From: Sporomusa acidovorans
GTDB taxonomy: Bacteria; Bacillota; Negativicutes; Sporomusales; Sporomusaceae
Assembly: GCF_002257695.2 (NCBI RefSeq)
Contig: NZ_CP155571.1
Reading direction: 5' to 3' (one strand)
Length of the DNA stretch: 64,000 nucleotides
The translations under genes were made by a program, and so were the position numbers. This document shows, piece by piece, positions 8,845 through 16,663 of this stretch. The notes beneath the pieces are model-generated. The model was given only the letters and a program-made list of their open reading frames with translations, did no database searches and was not told where the DNA came from. How positions within the stretch are numbered: position 1 is the first letter of the stretch; each line of letters starts with the position of its first letter.

Positions 8845-9337
8845 TGATATCACCAGCCTTTCCAAATATTTTGCGTATCGCCTGTATGGCAGCGTCTAAT
8901 CCAACCAGACCGGCGCCAGCCATGGCGCCCAGCATCGCCGAATTAGGGATATCTCTTTTCAAGGTGTCAAGCGCAATTTGTTTAGCGCCAACATAGTACA
9001 CTTGATGCTTGGCAAACGGATATTCCGGCAGCACGCATTCATGATTAATAATAAAAACCGTGTTGGCATTAGTCCCAACCATAACATCAATCCCTTTGTC
9101 AATAACCGACAAATCAAAAATAACAACATAATCCGGTTCATAGACAAATGACTTGGTTTTAATAGGTTCATCACTGACAATTAAATCAGAGTATACGGGA
9201 GCGCCGCGCCGTTCATGTCCATACGCCGGTATAGACTGGGCGTGTTTTCCTTCGCCAATGGCTACAGCTTCCGCAAATATCTTAGCTGCGGTAACAACCC
9301 CCTGACCGCCAAGGCCGAAAAGTTTGATCTGCTTCAA
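8798..9337 (-). CDS. 2-oxoacid:ferredoxin oxidoreductase, gamma subunit
   Basis: The 179-residue protein shows the gamma-subunit signature: LFGLGGQGVVTAAKI at the N-terminus, then SIPAYGHERRGAPVYSDLIVS and later NSAMLGAMAGAG. This subunit completes the alpha-beta-gamma-delta complex and helps bind CoA. It is the first gene of the minus-strand run that continues through buk, ptb, the MFS carrier, the UroD-fold protein and UbiD. A GGAGG ribosome site lies before the ATG. The promoter must lie in the AT-rich leader upstream, which contains the 35-bp repeats. Confidence 0.88.
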   Translation of the reverse strand: MKQIKLFGLGGQGVVTAAKIFAEAVAIGEGKHAQSIPAYGHERRGAPVYSDLIVSDEPIKTKSFVYEPDYVVIFDLSVIDKGIDVMVGTNANTVFIINHECVLPEYPFAKHQVYYVGAKQIALDTLKRDIPNSAMLGAMAGAGLVGLDAAIQAIRKIFGKAGDINAEAANKAYAGLRKN

Positions 9338-10141
9338 ATTCGTTCCCTCCTAATGAATTCATTTTAACTACTCCAGGCATATAGCAAGTAAAAATAGCTA
9401 TCCATTATCGCCTCCCTAGCTGGTAAAAACATTCTATTTTAGAGAAGTGTGACGTTACCCTGTATCCTTTTTTCAGGTACAAGGCTGACACTCCCTGTGT
9501 CAGACAACTTGACTTCCCCAAAAGCGCATACTTTCATTTTTCAAGAGATATTTGGGATTCATAATTACTCATACTAATGAGAGCCAAACAAACATTTGTC
9601 CCTTTATACGGGATTCAATTCCTCTAATAGATCATTATTAAATTACAATGAAGTTAGGACTCTTAAGCACATAAATTCTTCCTTTGCTTAATTCTTCTTA
9701 CCAACTCTGCCAACCGTTAATTAATGCAAAATCCAAGTCACTTCATTTTCCCTCGCAGTTTGCCAAAGTTCCTCTATGCGGTATTGAATTCCTCTGTATG
9801 TAAATAATCCATTTGACTATTCATGACCTCCTCCATAAAAATATAGACTTTCTTGCTTTTCTAAGTTTTTGAACTGGAATTATTATTGTTCCTACATGCG
9901 GTATATATTTCTTTTATATGGTAACACTTCGGCATAGTTTTCCTAAGTCCTGCATAAAAATTATAATTTTTAATATTTTTTAATATTTTCATTTTTCTAT
10001 CTTCAAAATTCACTTATGATAAATAACCAACCGTTCAATTAGGCCAAAGCCGGATATCCCTGAATCAATGACCATTCAACCTGTCAGGGCAATATAAATC
10101 CACTTTTTTGTGCCATAGCAGCAGAGCAGATATCCTGTAAT
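9338..10141. other. AT-rich 800-bp intergenic leader
   Basis: No convincing gene of normal size is seen on either strand. The region lies upstream of the oxidoreductase operon (minus) and downstream of the aminopeptidase gene. It contains a perfect 7-bp hairpin (9485-9503, CTGACAC/GTGTCAG), three copies of a 35-bp imperfect repeat (9596-9920) and very AT-rich sequence at 9955-10010. A 16-codon frame (minus, about 9822 to 9772) begins after a strong GGAGGAGG ribosome site and ends inside repeat copy 2; it could be a leader peptide. Confidence 0.6.
9596..9920. repeat. Three ungapped copies of a 35-bp imperfect repeat
   Basis: Copies lie at 9596-9630, 9766-9800 and 9886-9920, all in the same orientation and alignable without gaps (about 24-25 identities of 35 between pairs). 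The shared core on the plus strand is ATGCGGTAT flanked by TTCCTCTATG-like half-sites about 19 bp apart, that is close to two helical turns. The arrangement upstream of the oxidoreductase operon suggests operators or activator sites. Read as RNA from the minus strand, each copy has one or two AGAGGAA-like segments, so post-transcriptional control is an alternative. Confidence 0.6.
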
Positions 10142-10189
10142 AAAAAACCAGGAAGCACAGAATTTTTTTCTGTTGCTTCCTGGTTTTTT
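10142..10189 (-). terminator. Rho-independent terminator of the aminopeptidase gene
   Basis: A 16-bp perfect stem (10142-10157 with 10174-10189) closes a T-rich loop. Read on the minus strand it ends in GGTTTTTTA directly after the aminopeptidase stop codon, which it overlaps. The plus-strand copy also ends in a T run, so it may work both ways. Confidence 0.9.
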
Positions 10190-11421
10190 TATTGCACGGC
10201 AAAATTTCCGTTTTTAAATACCAATACATTCTCGCCGGCAGCCGTTGTTCCGGTTATCTCCAAATCAGCCGTTCCCAGCATAAAATCAACATGTACCATG
10301 GAATCGTTTACCCCGGCTTGCGCCAGTTGTTCACCGGTCATTGTTGTTCCATTTTCGATGCAAATGGGATAGGCTTTGCCAAGTGCCAAATGGCAGGAGG
10401 CATTTTCGTCAAACAAGGTATTGTAAAATAGGATATTGGAGTTTGATATGGGTGAATCAAACGGCACGAGGGCTACCTCGCCCAGATAGTGCGAACCTTC
10501 ATCTGTTTCTACAAGTTTTTTTAATACCTCTTGTCCCTGCTCAGCCTTAGAATCAACAATACGTCCGTCTTTAAAGGTTAAAGAAAATTTATCGATCAAT
10601 GTGCCATTATAATTAAGCGGTTTTGAGCTGACGACCACACCATTTACACCTGTTTTTTGGGGAAGGGTAAAAACTTCCTCGGTCGGCATATTGGCGACAA
10701 ATTCCGTGCCATCGGCCGTATACTCCGGACCGCCAAGCCACAGATGCCCTGCCGGCAGTTCCACTTTCAAATCCGTTCCCAGCGAATTTTTATAATGAAG
10801 CAAGCGGAATTTATACGAATTTAAATAATCCAGTCTTGCTTTCAACTGACGGCTATGTTCCTTCCAGGCCGCAACCGGATCAGCCGTATCCACCCGAACA
10901 GACTTTAGAATAGCTTCCCACAATTTTTCTACAGCCTCTTCGTCCGCCATCCTTGGAAATACCTTTTGGGCCCAGGCCTGAGTAGGTATTGATACAACAC
11001 TCCAGGCGTTTTTGTTGCTCATCATGCGCTCGCGATATTCCTTGAGTGCCGTATTGCTGGCCTTTTGCACTCTAACCACCCGTTCAGGATTTACCTCCTT
11101 AAGCAACTCAGGGTCGGAGGCGGCAATACTGATAAAGGCAGCTCCTTGGCGCGCATAAAAAAGGTAAAACTCTTTCTGCCATTCCGGAAACTCGTCAAAA
11201 ATTTCATCAGGGGCCTGTAAAAACTTGATCTTAGCAGATAGTTCATCCTTCCAATTCATGACGACTTCTCTCGCACCGGCTTTATAGGCGGTTTCGGCAA
11301 TCATTCTGGCAAAAGGGGCGCACTCCAGCGGCGATGAAATGACAAGTGTTTGTTTTTGTTGAATATTTATCCCGGTTTTCACTACAAGCTGAGCATACTT
11401 TTCCAGCAGGTTATTATTCAT
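10189..11421 (-). CDS. M29-family aminopeptidase
   Basis: The 410-residue protein resembles thermophilic aminopeptidases of family M29 (AmpS, PepS, aminopeptidase T), which use a dinuclear metal centre. The metal-ligand regions are visible as NMPTEEVFTLP near residue 245, DEGSHYLGEVALVP near 310, LFDENASCHLALG near 337 and HVDFMLGT near 376. It is probably cytosolic (no signal peptide) and releases N-terminal amino acids from peptides. It stands alone with its own terminator; an ATG preceded by AGGAG is at 11421. Confidence 0.9.
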   Translation of the reverse strand: MNNNLLEKYAQLVVKTGINIQQKQTLVISSPLECAPFARMIAETAYKAGAREVVMNWKDELSAKIKFLQAPDEIFDEFPEWQKEFYLFYARQGAAFISIAASDPELLKEVNPERVVRVQKASNTALKEYRERMMSNKNAWSVVSIPTQAWAQKVFPRMADEEAVEKLWEAILKSVRVDTADPVAAWKEHSRQLKARLDYLNSYKFRLLHYKNSLGTDLKVELPAGHLWLGGPEYTADGTEFVANMPTEEVFTLPQKTGVNGVVVSSKPLNYNGTLIDKFSLTFKDGRIVDSKAEQGQEVLKKLVETDEGSHYLGEVALVPFDSPISNSNILFYNTLFDENASCHLALGKAYPICIENGTTMTGEQLAQAGVNDSMVHVDFMLGTADLEITGTTAAGENVLVFKNGNFAVQ

Positions 11422-11555
11422 ATTGACTCCTTTCTGTCACCTTCAATATCTGTTTCCCTTCCTTATTCTTAACACATAGTATTCACTTTATCATGAGAAA
11501 TGACTGATGTACAGGTTAAGAAAAAGAGCGATTTCTTATGATTTTTAGAAGACCC

Positions 11556-11589
11556 GGCTAACGCCGAGCCTTTGGCGAAAGCGCTAGCC
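11556..11589. repeat. GC-rich hairpin element
   Basis: A 34-nt GC-rich element in otherwise AT-rich spacer begins GGCTA and ends TAGCC and has inner CGCC/GGCG pairing around a GAAA-containing loop. A second hairpin (CAGAATT/AATTCTG, about 11609-11630) follows. It resembles REP-like intergenic elements in shape; no function is clear. Confidence 0.45.
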
Positions 11590-11643
11590 GCTGGTTGCAC
11601 TTATGTCACAGAATTCAATTATAAATTCTGTTTGACCAAAGAA

Positions 11644-11683
11644 AAAAACATTATTGTACCGCTAAAGATACAATAACGTTTTT
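11644..11683 (-). terminator. Terminator of the DUF134 gene
   Basis: Arms 11644-11658 and 11669-11683 form a 15-bp stem with one G-U pair on the minus strand, followed by a T run. It lies 18 nt past the stop of the DUF134 gene. Confidence 0.85.
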
Positions 11684-11700
11684 CGTTGAGCGTTCTTTAC

Positions 11701-12177
11701 TTAATGGCCGCAGCAGCCGCCGTGACCTTGATGCTGCTGGCCGCCGCAAGCATGTTTAACGCCGTTTTCTAACTTCATTTTTTTCATACTGCCGCATTGC
11801 GGGCAAGCAATCTCATAACCATGTTTACCGCCTTCGGTACAAGGAACTTCCTCCCAAACGTGATGACACTCCACACACTCAAAAACCCGGTTTTTCATAA
11901 TATAGTTTCCCCCTTCAATCATAATGGCCCTGCCTTCCACAAGGGCTGTCGCAATTTTAATTCTGGCAGAATGCAGAATTCTTTGAAATGTTGGTCTTGA
12001 CAGTCCCATAAGGGACGCGCAGATTGCCTGTTCGTAGTCTTTGATATCTTTCAAGCGAACTGCTTCCAGTTCTTCCAGTTGCACAATCACCGGCTTCCCG
12101 CCTGACTCACCCTGCGGAAAAAATTTTCGGCAAATTGGCTCGCCAGCAATTAAGCCACAACAACGTTGCCTGGCCAC
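11701..12177 (-). CDS. DUF134 (UPF0251) family DNA-binding protein with zinc-ribbon and His/Cys tail
   Basis: The first 90 residues match DUF134 proteins: RCCGLIAGEPICRKFFP, then VQLEELEAVRLKDIKDYEQAICASLMGLSRPTFQRIL, a sigma-like helix-turn-helix. A C-terminal half not found in the shortest members has a zinc ribbon (CVECHHVW ... CPQCG) and ends in an HACGGQQHQGHGGCCGH-type metal-binding tail. Family members are often near iron-sulfur carrier or molybdenum genes and are presumed regulators; the target is unknown. Here the gene stands alone between two terminators, so no partner can be named. Confidence 0.8.
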   Translation of the reverse strand: MARQRCCGLIAGEPICRKFFPQGESGGKPVIVQLEELEAVRLKDIKDYEQAICASLMGLSRPTFQRILHSARIKIATALVEGRAIMIEGGNYIMKNRVFECVECHHVWEEVPCTEGGKHGYEIACPQCGSMKKMKLENGVKHACGGQQHQGHGGCCGH

Positions 12178-12287
12178 ACGCTCCCTCCTTATTCGGGCAT
12201 ATGCTCATTTATAATTATACCCAATTATCCAAAAAATTCAATAGCAAAAAAAATTTAATCCCACAACCATATACAACGTACCTTACT

Positions 12288-12818
12288 TTAGCGGTAAACA
12301 ATTTTCCGCAGTTTAGGCGACAAGAGCAGCGCCACAACGATCCCTACACCGGAAGTCAATAGTGAACCCGGTATATTGCTAAAGGCGATTGCTAAGCTGC
12401 CAGTTACCTGCCACCAGGCCACTATGTAACCGCCCAACGTCCAAGCCGCGGCCAGTAGGCAACCAAGCACGGCGCGCCACATCCAGCTATGCCCTGTTTC
12501 CCGGATTACCGGTGCAGGCCACAGACCTTTGGCAACAAAACCAATAATCAATCCGGCAACGCCCTTGATCACGAAAGACCAGGCCGTATAGGGGGAAAAA
12601 CCCATGAGAAGATCATAAAAGGCTGAGCCGATAGCTCCTGCCAAACCGGCATAGACCCCGCCAAAACAAATACCAACCGTATATAAAAAAGCGGTTCCCA
12701 GATGAACCATCGCGCCTACACCAAACGGAATCTTCAGCGAAGTAGCCATGGCGCATATGGCGGCCAGCACACCGCTATACACAATATCCCTTGTCGTTAA
12801 CATCCGTTTATTCGCCAT
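12288..12818 (-). CDS. ECF transporter S component, probably for vitamin B6 (PdxU-like)
   Basis: The 176-residue membrane protein has about six hydrophobic segments and the N-terminal TTRDIVYSGVLAAICAMATSLKIPFG and central FLYTVGICFGGVYAGLAGAIGSAFYDLLMG typical of energy-coupling-factor S components. These bind a vitamin and share a general ATPase module encoded elsewhere. Before insertion of the transposon at 12834-14523 its start lay about 30 nt after the pyridoxal kinase stop, so vitamin B6 is the likely ligand. The ribosome site (AGGGAGAG) sits right at the transposon border and is intact. Confidence 0.8.
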   Translation of the reverse strand: MANKRMLTTRDIVYSGVLAAICAMATSLKIPFGVGAMVHLGTAFLYTVGICFGGVYAGLAGAIGSAFYDLLMGFSPYTAWSFVIKGVAGLIIGFVAKGLWPAPVIRETGHSWMWRAVLGCLLAAAWTLGGYIVAWWQVTGSLAIAFSNIPGSLLTSGVGIVVALLLSPKLRKIVYR

Positions 12819-12833
12819 AAAACTTCTCTCCCT

Positions 12834-13010
12834 TTGACACTCCGCACGGCTGAAGCCGTGGGATTCTTAGGTGATTAAACGCCAGTTCATTTCTGATAGG
12901 CGAGTATGGCCCCAAGTTCAGGGCTATGCCATTAGCCCGTCCTAGAGCAGTGCCATTGGCACTCTAGGCTGATAGACTGTTACCATCTATCACAGGTGCA
13001 GATATGATAT
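12834..13010 (-). ncRNA. Predicted omega RNA (reRNA) of the TnpB element
   Basis: IS200/IS605 elements encode a guide RNA whose scaffold covers the tnpB 3' end and the right end and whose guide is the adjoining host DNA. Here the span after the zinc finger of TnpB is non-coding, rich in short hairpins (about 12935-12970, and 12845-12860) and ends at TCAA. The guide would begin AGGGAGAGAAG, the ribosome site of the ECF S gene. The 5' boundary is a guess. Confidence 0.45.
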
Positions 13011-14021
13011 TTAAGGCTCCGACTCTATCCCGGTGGCCTCTGAATCCGCAACCGCATGTATACTTTCTGTCGCTGGCTTTGTTCAAAGCACCACATACTG
13101 GACATTTCTGGCTAGTGTACTGGGGATTGACGTATTCTACCTTGATTCCGGCCTGAATTGCCTTGTATTCGATGAAAGTAGCTAAACGATAGAATGACCA
13201 GTTATGGAGGTTTTTCTCGTTTTTACGGCTTGTTCTTGCCGTCTGGCGTATACCAGAAAGTTGTTCAAGGCAAATGGTTGAAACATGATTTTCTTTCGCA
13301 AAAAATCAACAATTTGGCGACTGATTTTATGGTCCTGGTCTTTCATCCAGCGTTGTTCTTTGTCGTGGCGTTTCTTGATCGCTTTTAGCTTCTTCAATTT
13401 GCCTAACTTGCGGCGTGCGGAACGATGTTTGCGCTTAATGAATTTGTTTTGACGGCCATTGCCGAAGAATTTAGTTTTGCCGTCCTGTGTGACGGCAACA
13501 GCTGGGATTTTAAGGCCAAGGTCTATGCCCATAGCCTGGTTGCCCGTGGATTCAGATTCTGGTACTTGAATTGCGATTTGTGCTATGTACTTGCCGGATT
13601 TCTGGCTGATTCGCAGACTGCCTAGCTTATTTGTTAATAGCCGTTTGGGGTAGTCGGTTAGGATTATGGGCACTTCAATACGTTTGGATTTGTCATCAAT
13701 GAGAACGGGGAAAGACAGAAGCTGGTCTTTGATGCAATAGTTCTGGTTGTTCCAAATAGCTACTGGTTTTTTGAGGATGGATTGTTTTTTAGTTTTTTGG
13801 TACTTATGAAAAACACTTTTAGCGTCTTGAATCGCCTGGTTCTTTACTGCGCTTGGCAGTTCGGCATTGACGTTCTTTGAAGTGTATTTTAGGTCTTTTT
13901 CAGCAGTTATATAGTCTGAAACAATCTGGTTGATTAAGCGAATGTACTCTTTTGTTGTGGAGTTGATCAATTGAAATTGTTCTTTAGTTGGTAGTATTTT
14001 TGCTTGTACGGTGATTTGCAC
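12964..14021 (-). pseudogene. tnpB: TnpB RNA-guided nuclease, frameshifted at a six-T run
   Basis: The first frame (14021 to 13182, 279 aa) has the TnpB N-terminal domain and RuvC-I Asp in MGIDLGLKIP (about D167), but leaves the family at DFLRKK. Reading back one base at the run 13300-13305 restores AKENHVSTICLEQLSG (RuvC-II Glu), the LHNWSFYRLATFIEYKA bridge, the zinc finger CPVCGALNK...YTCGCGF and HRDRVGALNI (RuvC-III Asp), ending at 12964 with a total of 352 aa. All three catalytic acids are therefore present if the shift is corrected. It could be a sequencing error, decay, or slippage on T TTT TTG. Confidence 0.85.
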
Positions 14022-14025
14022 TTTA

Positions 14026-14424
14026 TCACCCCCTTGTCTTTTGTTCGGCGATGTACCGGGCTATGGTTTCACTGGATACGTTTCCAGCCGTAGAACAGAA
14101 GAATGAACGTGTCCAAAGACTTGGCAAGTGCCGCAGGTGTTGAAATTCCTGCCGCAGTTGTCTTGATGTCGCTCCTTTCACTTTTGCCATGATATCCGAT
14201 GGACTGATTGACGGTGGGGAGTTTAAAAATAGGTGTACGTGTTCCGGCATAACTTCAAGCGCAACAATGATGAAGTCATTTTCCTCGCAAATTCTTTGCA
14301 GAATTTCGCGGAAACGTTTTTCGACTTCGCTGATCAGCACTTTACGCCTGTACCGCGGGCAGAAAACAAAATGATAGTTGATTAGAGAAACGGTGGTTTG
14401 AGTTCTTCTATATTCTTGTCCCAT
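14026..14424 (-). CDS. tnpA: IS200/IS605 transposase TnpA (Y1, HUH)
   Basis: The 132-residue protein has the HUH metal site (H62 and H64 in EHVHLF) and the catalytic tyrosine in ARYIAEQK (Y124), and the family length is normal, so it looks active. It cuts and joins single-stranded ends at the TTAC/TCAA sites of the element. Its stop is 4 nt before the tnpB start, on the same strand. Confidence 0.93.
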   Translation of the reverse strand: MGQEYRRTQTTVSLINYHFVFCPRYRRKVLISEVEKRFREILQRICEENDFIIVALEVMPEHVHLFLNSPPSISPSDIMAKVKGATSRQLRQEFQHLRHLPSLWTRSFFCSTAGNVSSETIARYIAEQKTRG

Positions 14425-14536
14425 ATTTATATTGTATCAGTTATTACGTTATACTACAACAAAGAATTACGCGAAGCTGCTTTCATCCCACGGTTAAAGC
14501 GGTGGGCTTTCAGCTACGTTGCTGTAAAATGATCAC

Positions 14537-15403
14537 TTAAAAGCTGTCATTACGCTTTTGCCAGGCTTGACACAACCAAGGCAGGTATTTTTCCAGCATG
14601 ACACCCTCTCGTCTGGGTGTACCCGCTTCATAAGTGGTTTTAACCGTCATTGCTATAAAATCAGCCGCCAGTTGTATCGCCGCGGGTACAGGACGTTGCG
14701 CCAAGAGGGCACCCGCCAAAATACTGGCAAAAATATCGCCTGTCCCTGGATATTTGACGGGAATGTGCTCGCTGACCACCTGCGAAAAAGTGCCAGTACT
14801 CCGTTCATAGGCAATATTCATCAATTGCGCGCCCGCAGTGGGAATTCCTGTCACAACTACAATGGAAGGGCCAAAACCGGCCAGCCGGACCAGCCATTCT
14901 TGCAGTACAGCGCCATCCACCCCCTGTTCTTCATAGGGTTCGCCCAATAAAAAACAGGCCTCCGTAAAGTTAGGCGTAATGATATCAGCTTTACCGACAA
15001 GTCGCTGCATATGCTCGCGCATTTGCAGTGTATAAACCGAATAGAGCTTCCCCTCATCCCCCATTACCGGGTCAACCAGAACCATGGGTTTAGTTGCTGA
15101 AAATTTTTCGATAAAATCAGCGACCGTATCAATCTGCTGCTCTGAGGCTAAGAAGCCGCTATAAATGCAGTCAAAGACAATTCCTTCCTTTTGCCAATGA
15201 TGATAAAAGTAAGGCATACGCTCCGTAAAATCGCAAAAGGAAATTTCGTTAAACCCCCCCAGGTGAGTACTGAGCACCGCTGTCGGTAATGGGCACACTT
15301 GCATACCAAGGCAGGATAATATGGGTATAATGACTGTTAAAGAACACCGTCCGAAGCAGGACATGTCGTGAACGGCTGCAATTCGTGGAACTCGTGATGT
15401 CAT
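14537..15403 (-). CDS. pdxY: Pyridoxal/pyridoxamine kinase
   Basis: This ribokinase-like enzyme phosphorylates vitamin B6 vitamers to give PLP precursors. It opens with RIAAVHDMSCFGRCSLT, as in PdxY/PdxK proteins with the conserved SxxxGRCSL, has PVMGDEGKLY near residue 113 and DIITPNFTEA near 143, and the catalytic GTGD in VKYPGTGDIFAS near 219. I start it at the ATG at 15403, preceded by GGGAGAG; an upstream GTG at 15427 would overlap that ribosome site. The ECF S component that originally followed within 30 nt is now separated by the transposon. Confidence 0.92.
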   Translation of the reverse strand: MTSRVPRIAAVHDMSCFGRCSLTVIIPILSCLGMQVCPLPTAVLSTHLGGFNEISFCDFTERMPYFYHHWQKEGIVFDCIYSGFLASEQQIDTVADFIEKFSATKPMVLVDPVMGDEGKLYSVYTLQMREHMQRLVGKADIITPNFTEACFLLGEPYEEQGVDGAVLQEWLVRLAGFGPSIVVVTGIPTAGAQLMNIAYERSTGTFSQVVSEHIPVKYPGTGDIFASILAGALLAQRPVPAAIQLAADFIAMTVKTTYEAGTPRREGVMLEKYLPWLCQAWQKRNDSF

Positions 15404-15610
15404 GGTCTCTCCCTTCAAAAAATTCACAGCAGGGCCTAGCGAAGCCCATTTTTACAGCATATAATATAGGTTTACAAGCAGGGCGCCAGTAAAATCGGAG
15501 TTCAACTATTACCAGCGAATGTTACTGCCAGCTTGACCAATTATCGTTTTTTCTATAGATTCAGATTTTGTCTTCTTTACTCAAGCAAAATTCGACTATT
15601 CCCCGGGAAA

Positions 15611-16579
15611 TTATACCTCTTTTACCGCATCTTCTTCCATATTTTTTTGTCTTGCTTTCTCAAAATTCATAACAACAATTGCCAACAGGGTCAATGCCCC
15701 TCCGGCCATCTGAATAGGCAACACATTTTCACCGAGAATAAAATAGCCGCTGATTACGCCAACCACGGGAACTAAGTTAAGATATAACGTGGTAATGGCA
15801 ACATCCAACTGTTTGAGGACATACATATAAAACAGATAGCCAAGCACCGAACAGCATACCGACAAAAATAAAATATGCCCCCATGCCTGTAAAGAAAATG
15901 CGTGCCACTCATTTCGTTCGGTGAGAGCCAGCGGAATGAGAAGCGCTGTGCCAATTATCGTCTGATACGTGGTCATGCACATTCCTGAATATTTTTTCTG
16001 CAGCGATCTGCTGGCAAGTGTATAAAAGGTCCAGGAAAGCATCGCTCCCACCACCAGTAAATTTCCCACGAAATTGGCGGATTTTAAGTCCAGTTCACCG
16101 TTGGCTGTAACGGAAAAATAGGTACCAACAATCGCAATAGCGATTCCCACCAGTTTGAGTACCGATACCCTGGCGCCAAAAAACAAAATATCCAGGCCAA
16201 TGGCCAAAATAGGAATGATAGTGACTATAAGTGAGGCATTGGCGGCTGTCGTCAGTTTTACGCCGATGTTCTCAAAATAAAAATAAAGTGTAATGCCCAG
16301 GCAACCGGCTAAAGCCATCGGCAACCGGTCGGCTTTAGCCAGTTTTGCCTCAGGTTCAAGCCGTTTTAGCAGTCCCCACAATAAGACTGAGGCAATTATA
16401 AACCGAATGGCCGCCATGGTAACAGGCGGCACTTCGGTTACCGTAATTTTGATACTTACATAGGATATTCCCCAAAAGAGAATCGTCACGGCCATTAATA
16501 AGTTGGCCAGTATGTATTTCTTATCTCCTAACCCCGTGTTGGTTTGCATTTCTCCCATATTCTCCCGCATAAATAACAC
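15611..16579 (-). CDS. EamA/DMT-family transporter
   Basis: The 322-residue protein has ten predicted membrane helices in two EamA repeats (first repeat from ANLLMAVTILFWGISYVSIKI, second from SANFVGNLLVVGAMLSWTFYTLASR). Such proteins export or import small metabolites; the substrate is unknown. The cytoplasmic tail is short and charged (EKARQKNMEEDAVKEV). The start is uncertain because three Met codons lie within the first eleven residues. It is followed on the same strand by nothing close, and it lies 84 nt downstream of a second EamA gene. Confidence 0.85.
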   Translation of the reverse strand: MLFMRENMGEMQTNTGLGDKKYILANLLMAVTILFWGISYVSIKITVTEVPPVTMAAIRFIIASVLLWGLLKRLEPEAKLAKADRLPMALAGCLGITLYFYFENIGVKLTTAANASLIVTIIPILAIGLDILFFGARVSVLKLVGIAIAIVGTYFSVTANGELDLKSANFVGNLLVVGAMLSWTFYTLASRSLQKKYSGMCMTTYQTIIGTALLIPLALTERNEWHAFSLQAWGHILFLSVCCSVLGYLFYMYVLKQLDVAITTLYLNLVPVVGVISGYFILGENVLPIQMAGGALTLLAIVVMNFEKARQKNMEEDAVKEV

Positions 16580-16663
16580 CTTCCTGCATTTTTTTCTATC
16601 CTATCATCCCGGATTGCAGGTGTATTGTAAAAAATTGATTTCGGGCAGTAGTTCACTGCTCAC

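Larger units (their letters stand above)
12834..14523 (-). mobile_element. IS200/IS605-family element, IS608-like ends
   Basis: The element carries tnpA (Y1 transposase) then tnpB, both on the minus strand. The left end is flanked by TTAC (minus strand, 14527-14524) and the right end closes with TCAA (12837-12834), the same target and cleavage tetranucleotides as IS608. Subterminal hairpins are visible at 14487-14506 (left) and 12845-12860 (right, CACGGC/GCCGTG). As expected for this family there are no inverted terminal repeats or target duplications. It sits between the vitamin B6 kinase stop and the ribosome site of the ECF S component, in the same direction as both. Confidence 0.8.

Noticed and set aside
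9338..9480. T-box or other known riboswitch before the oxidoreductase operon
   Set aside because: I looked for the T-box GGTGG/ACCGCG segment and for lysine, cobalamin, SAM and GEMM landmarks on the minus strand and found none.
10085..10120. Sigma-54 promoter (GTGCCA on the plus strand) before the oxidoreductase operon
   Set aside because: The partner TGCAA element at the required distance is missing.
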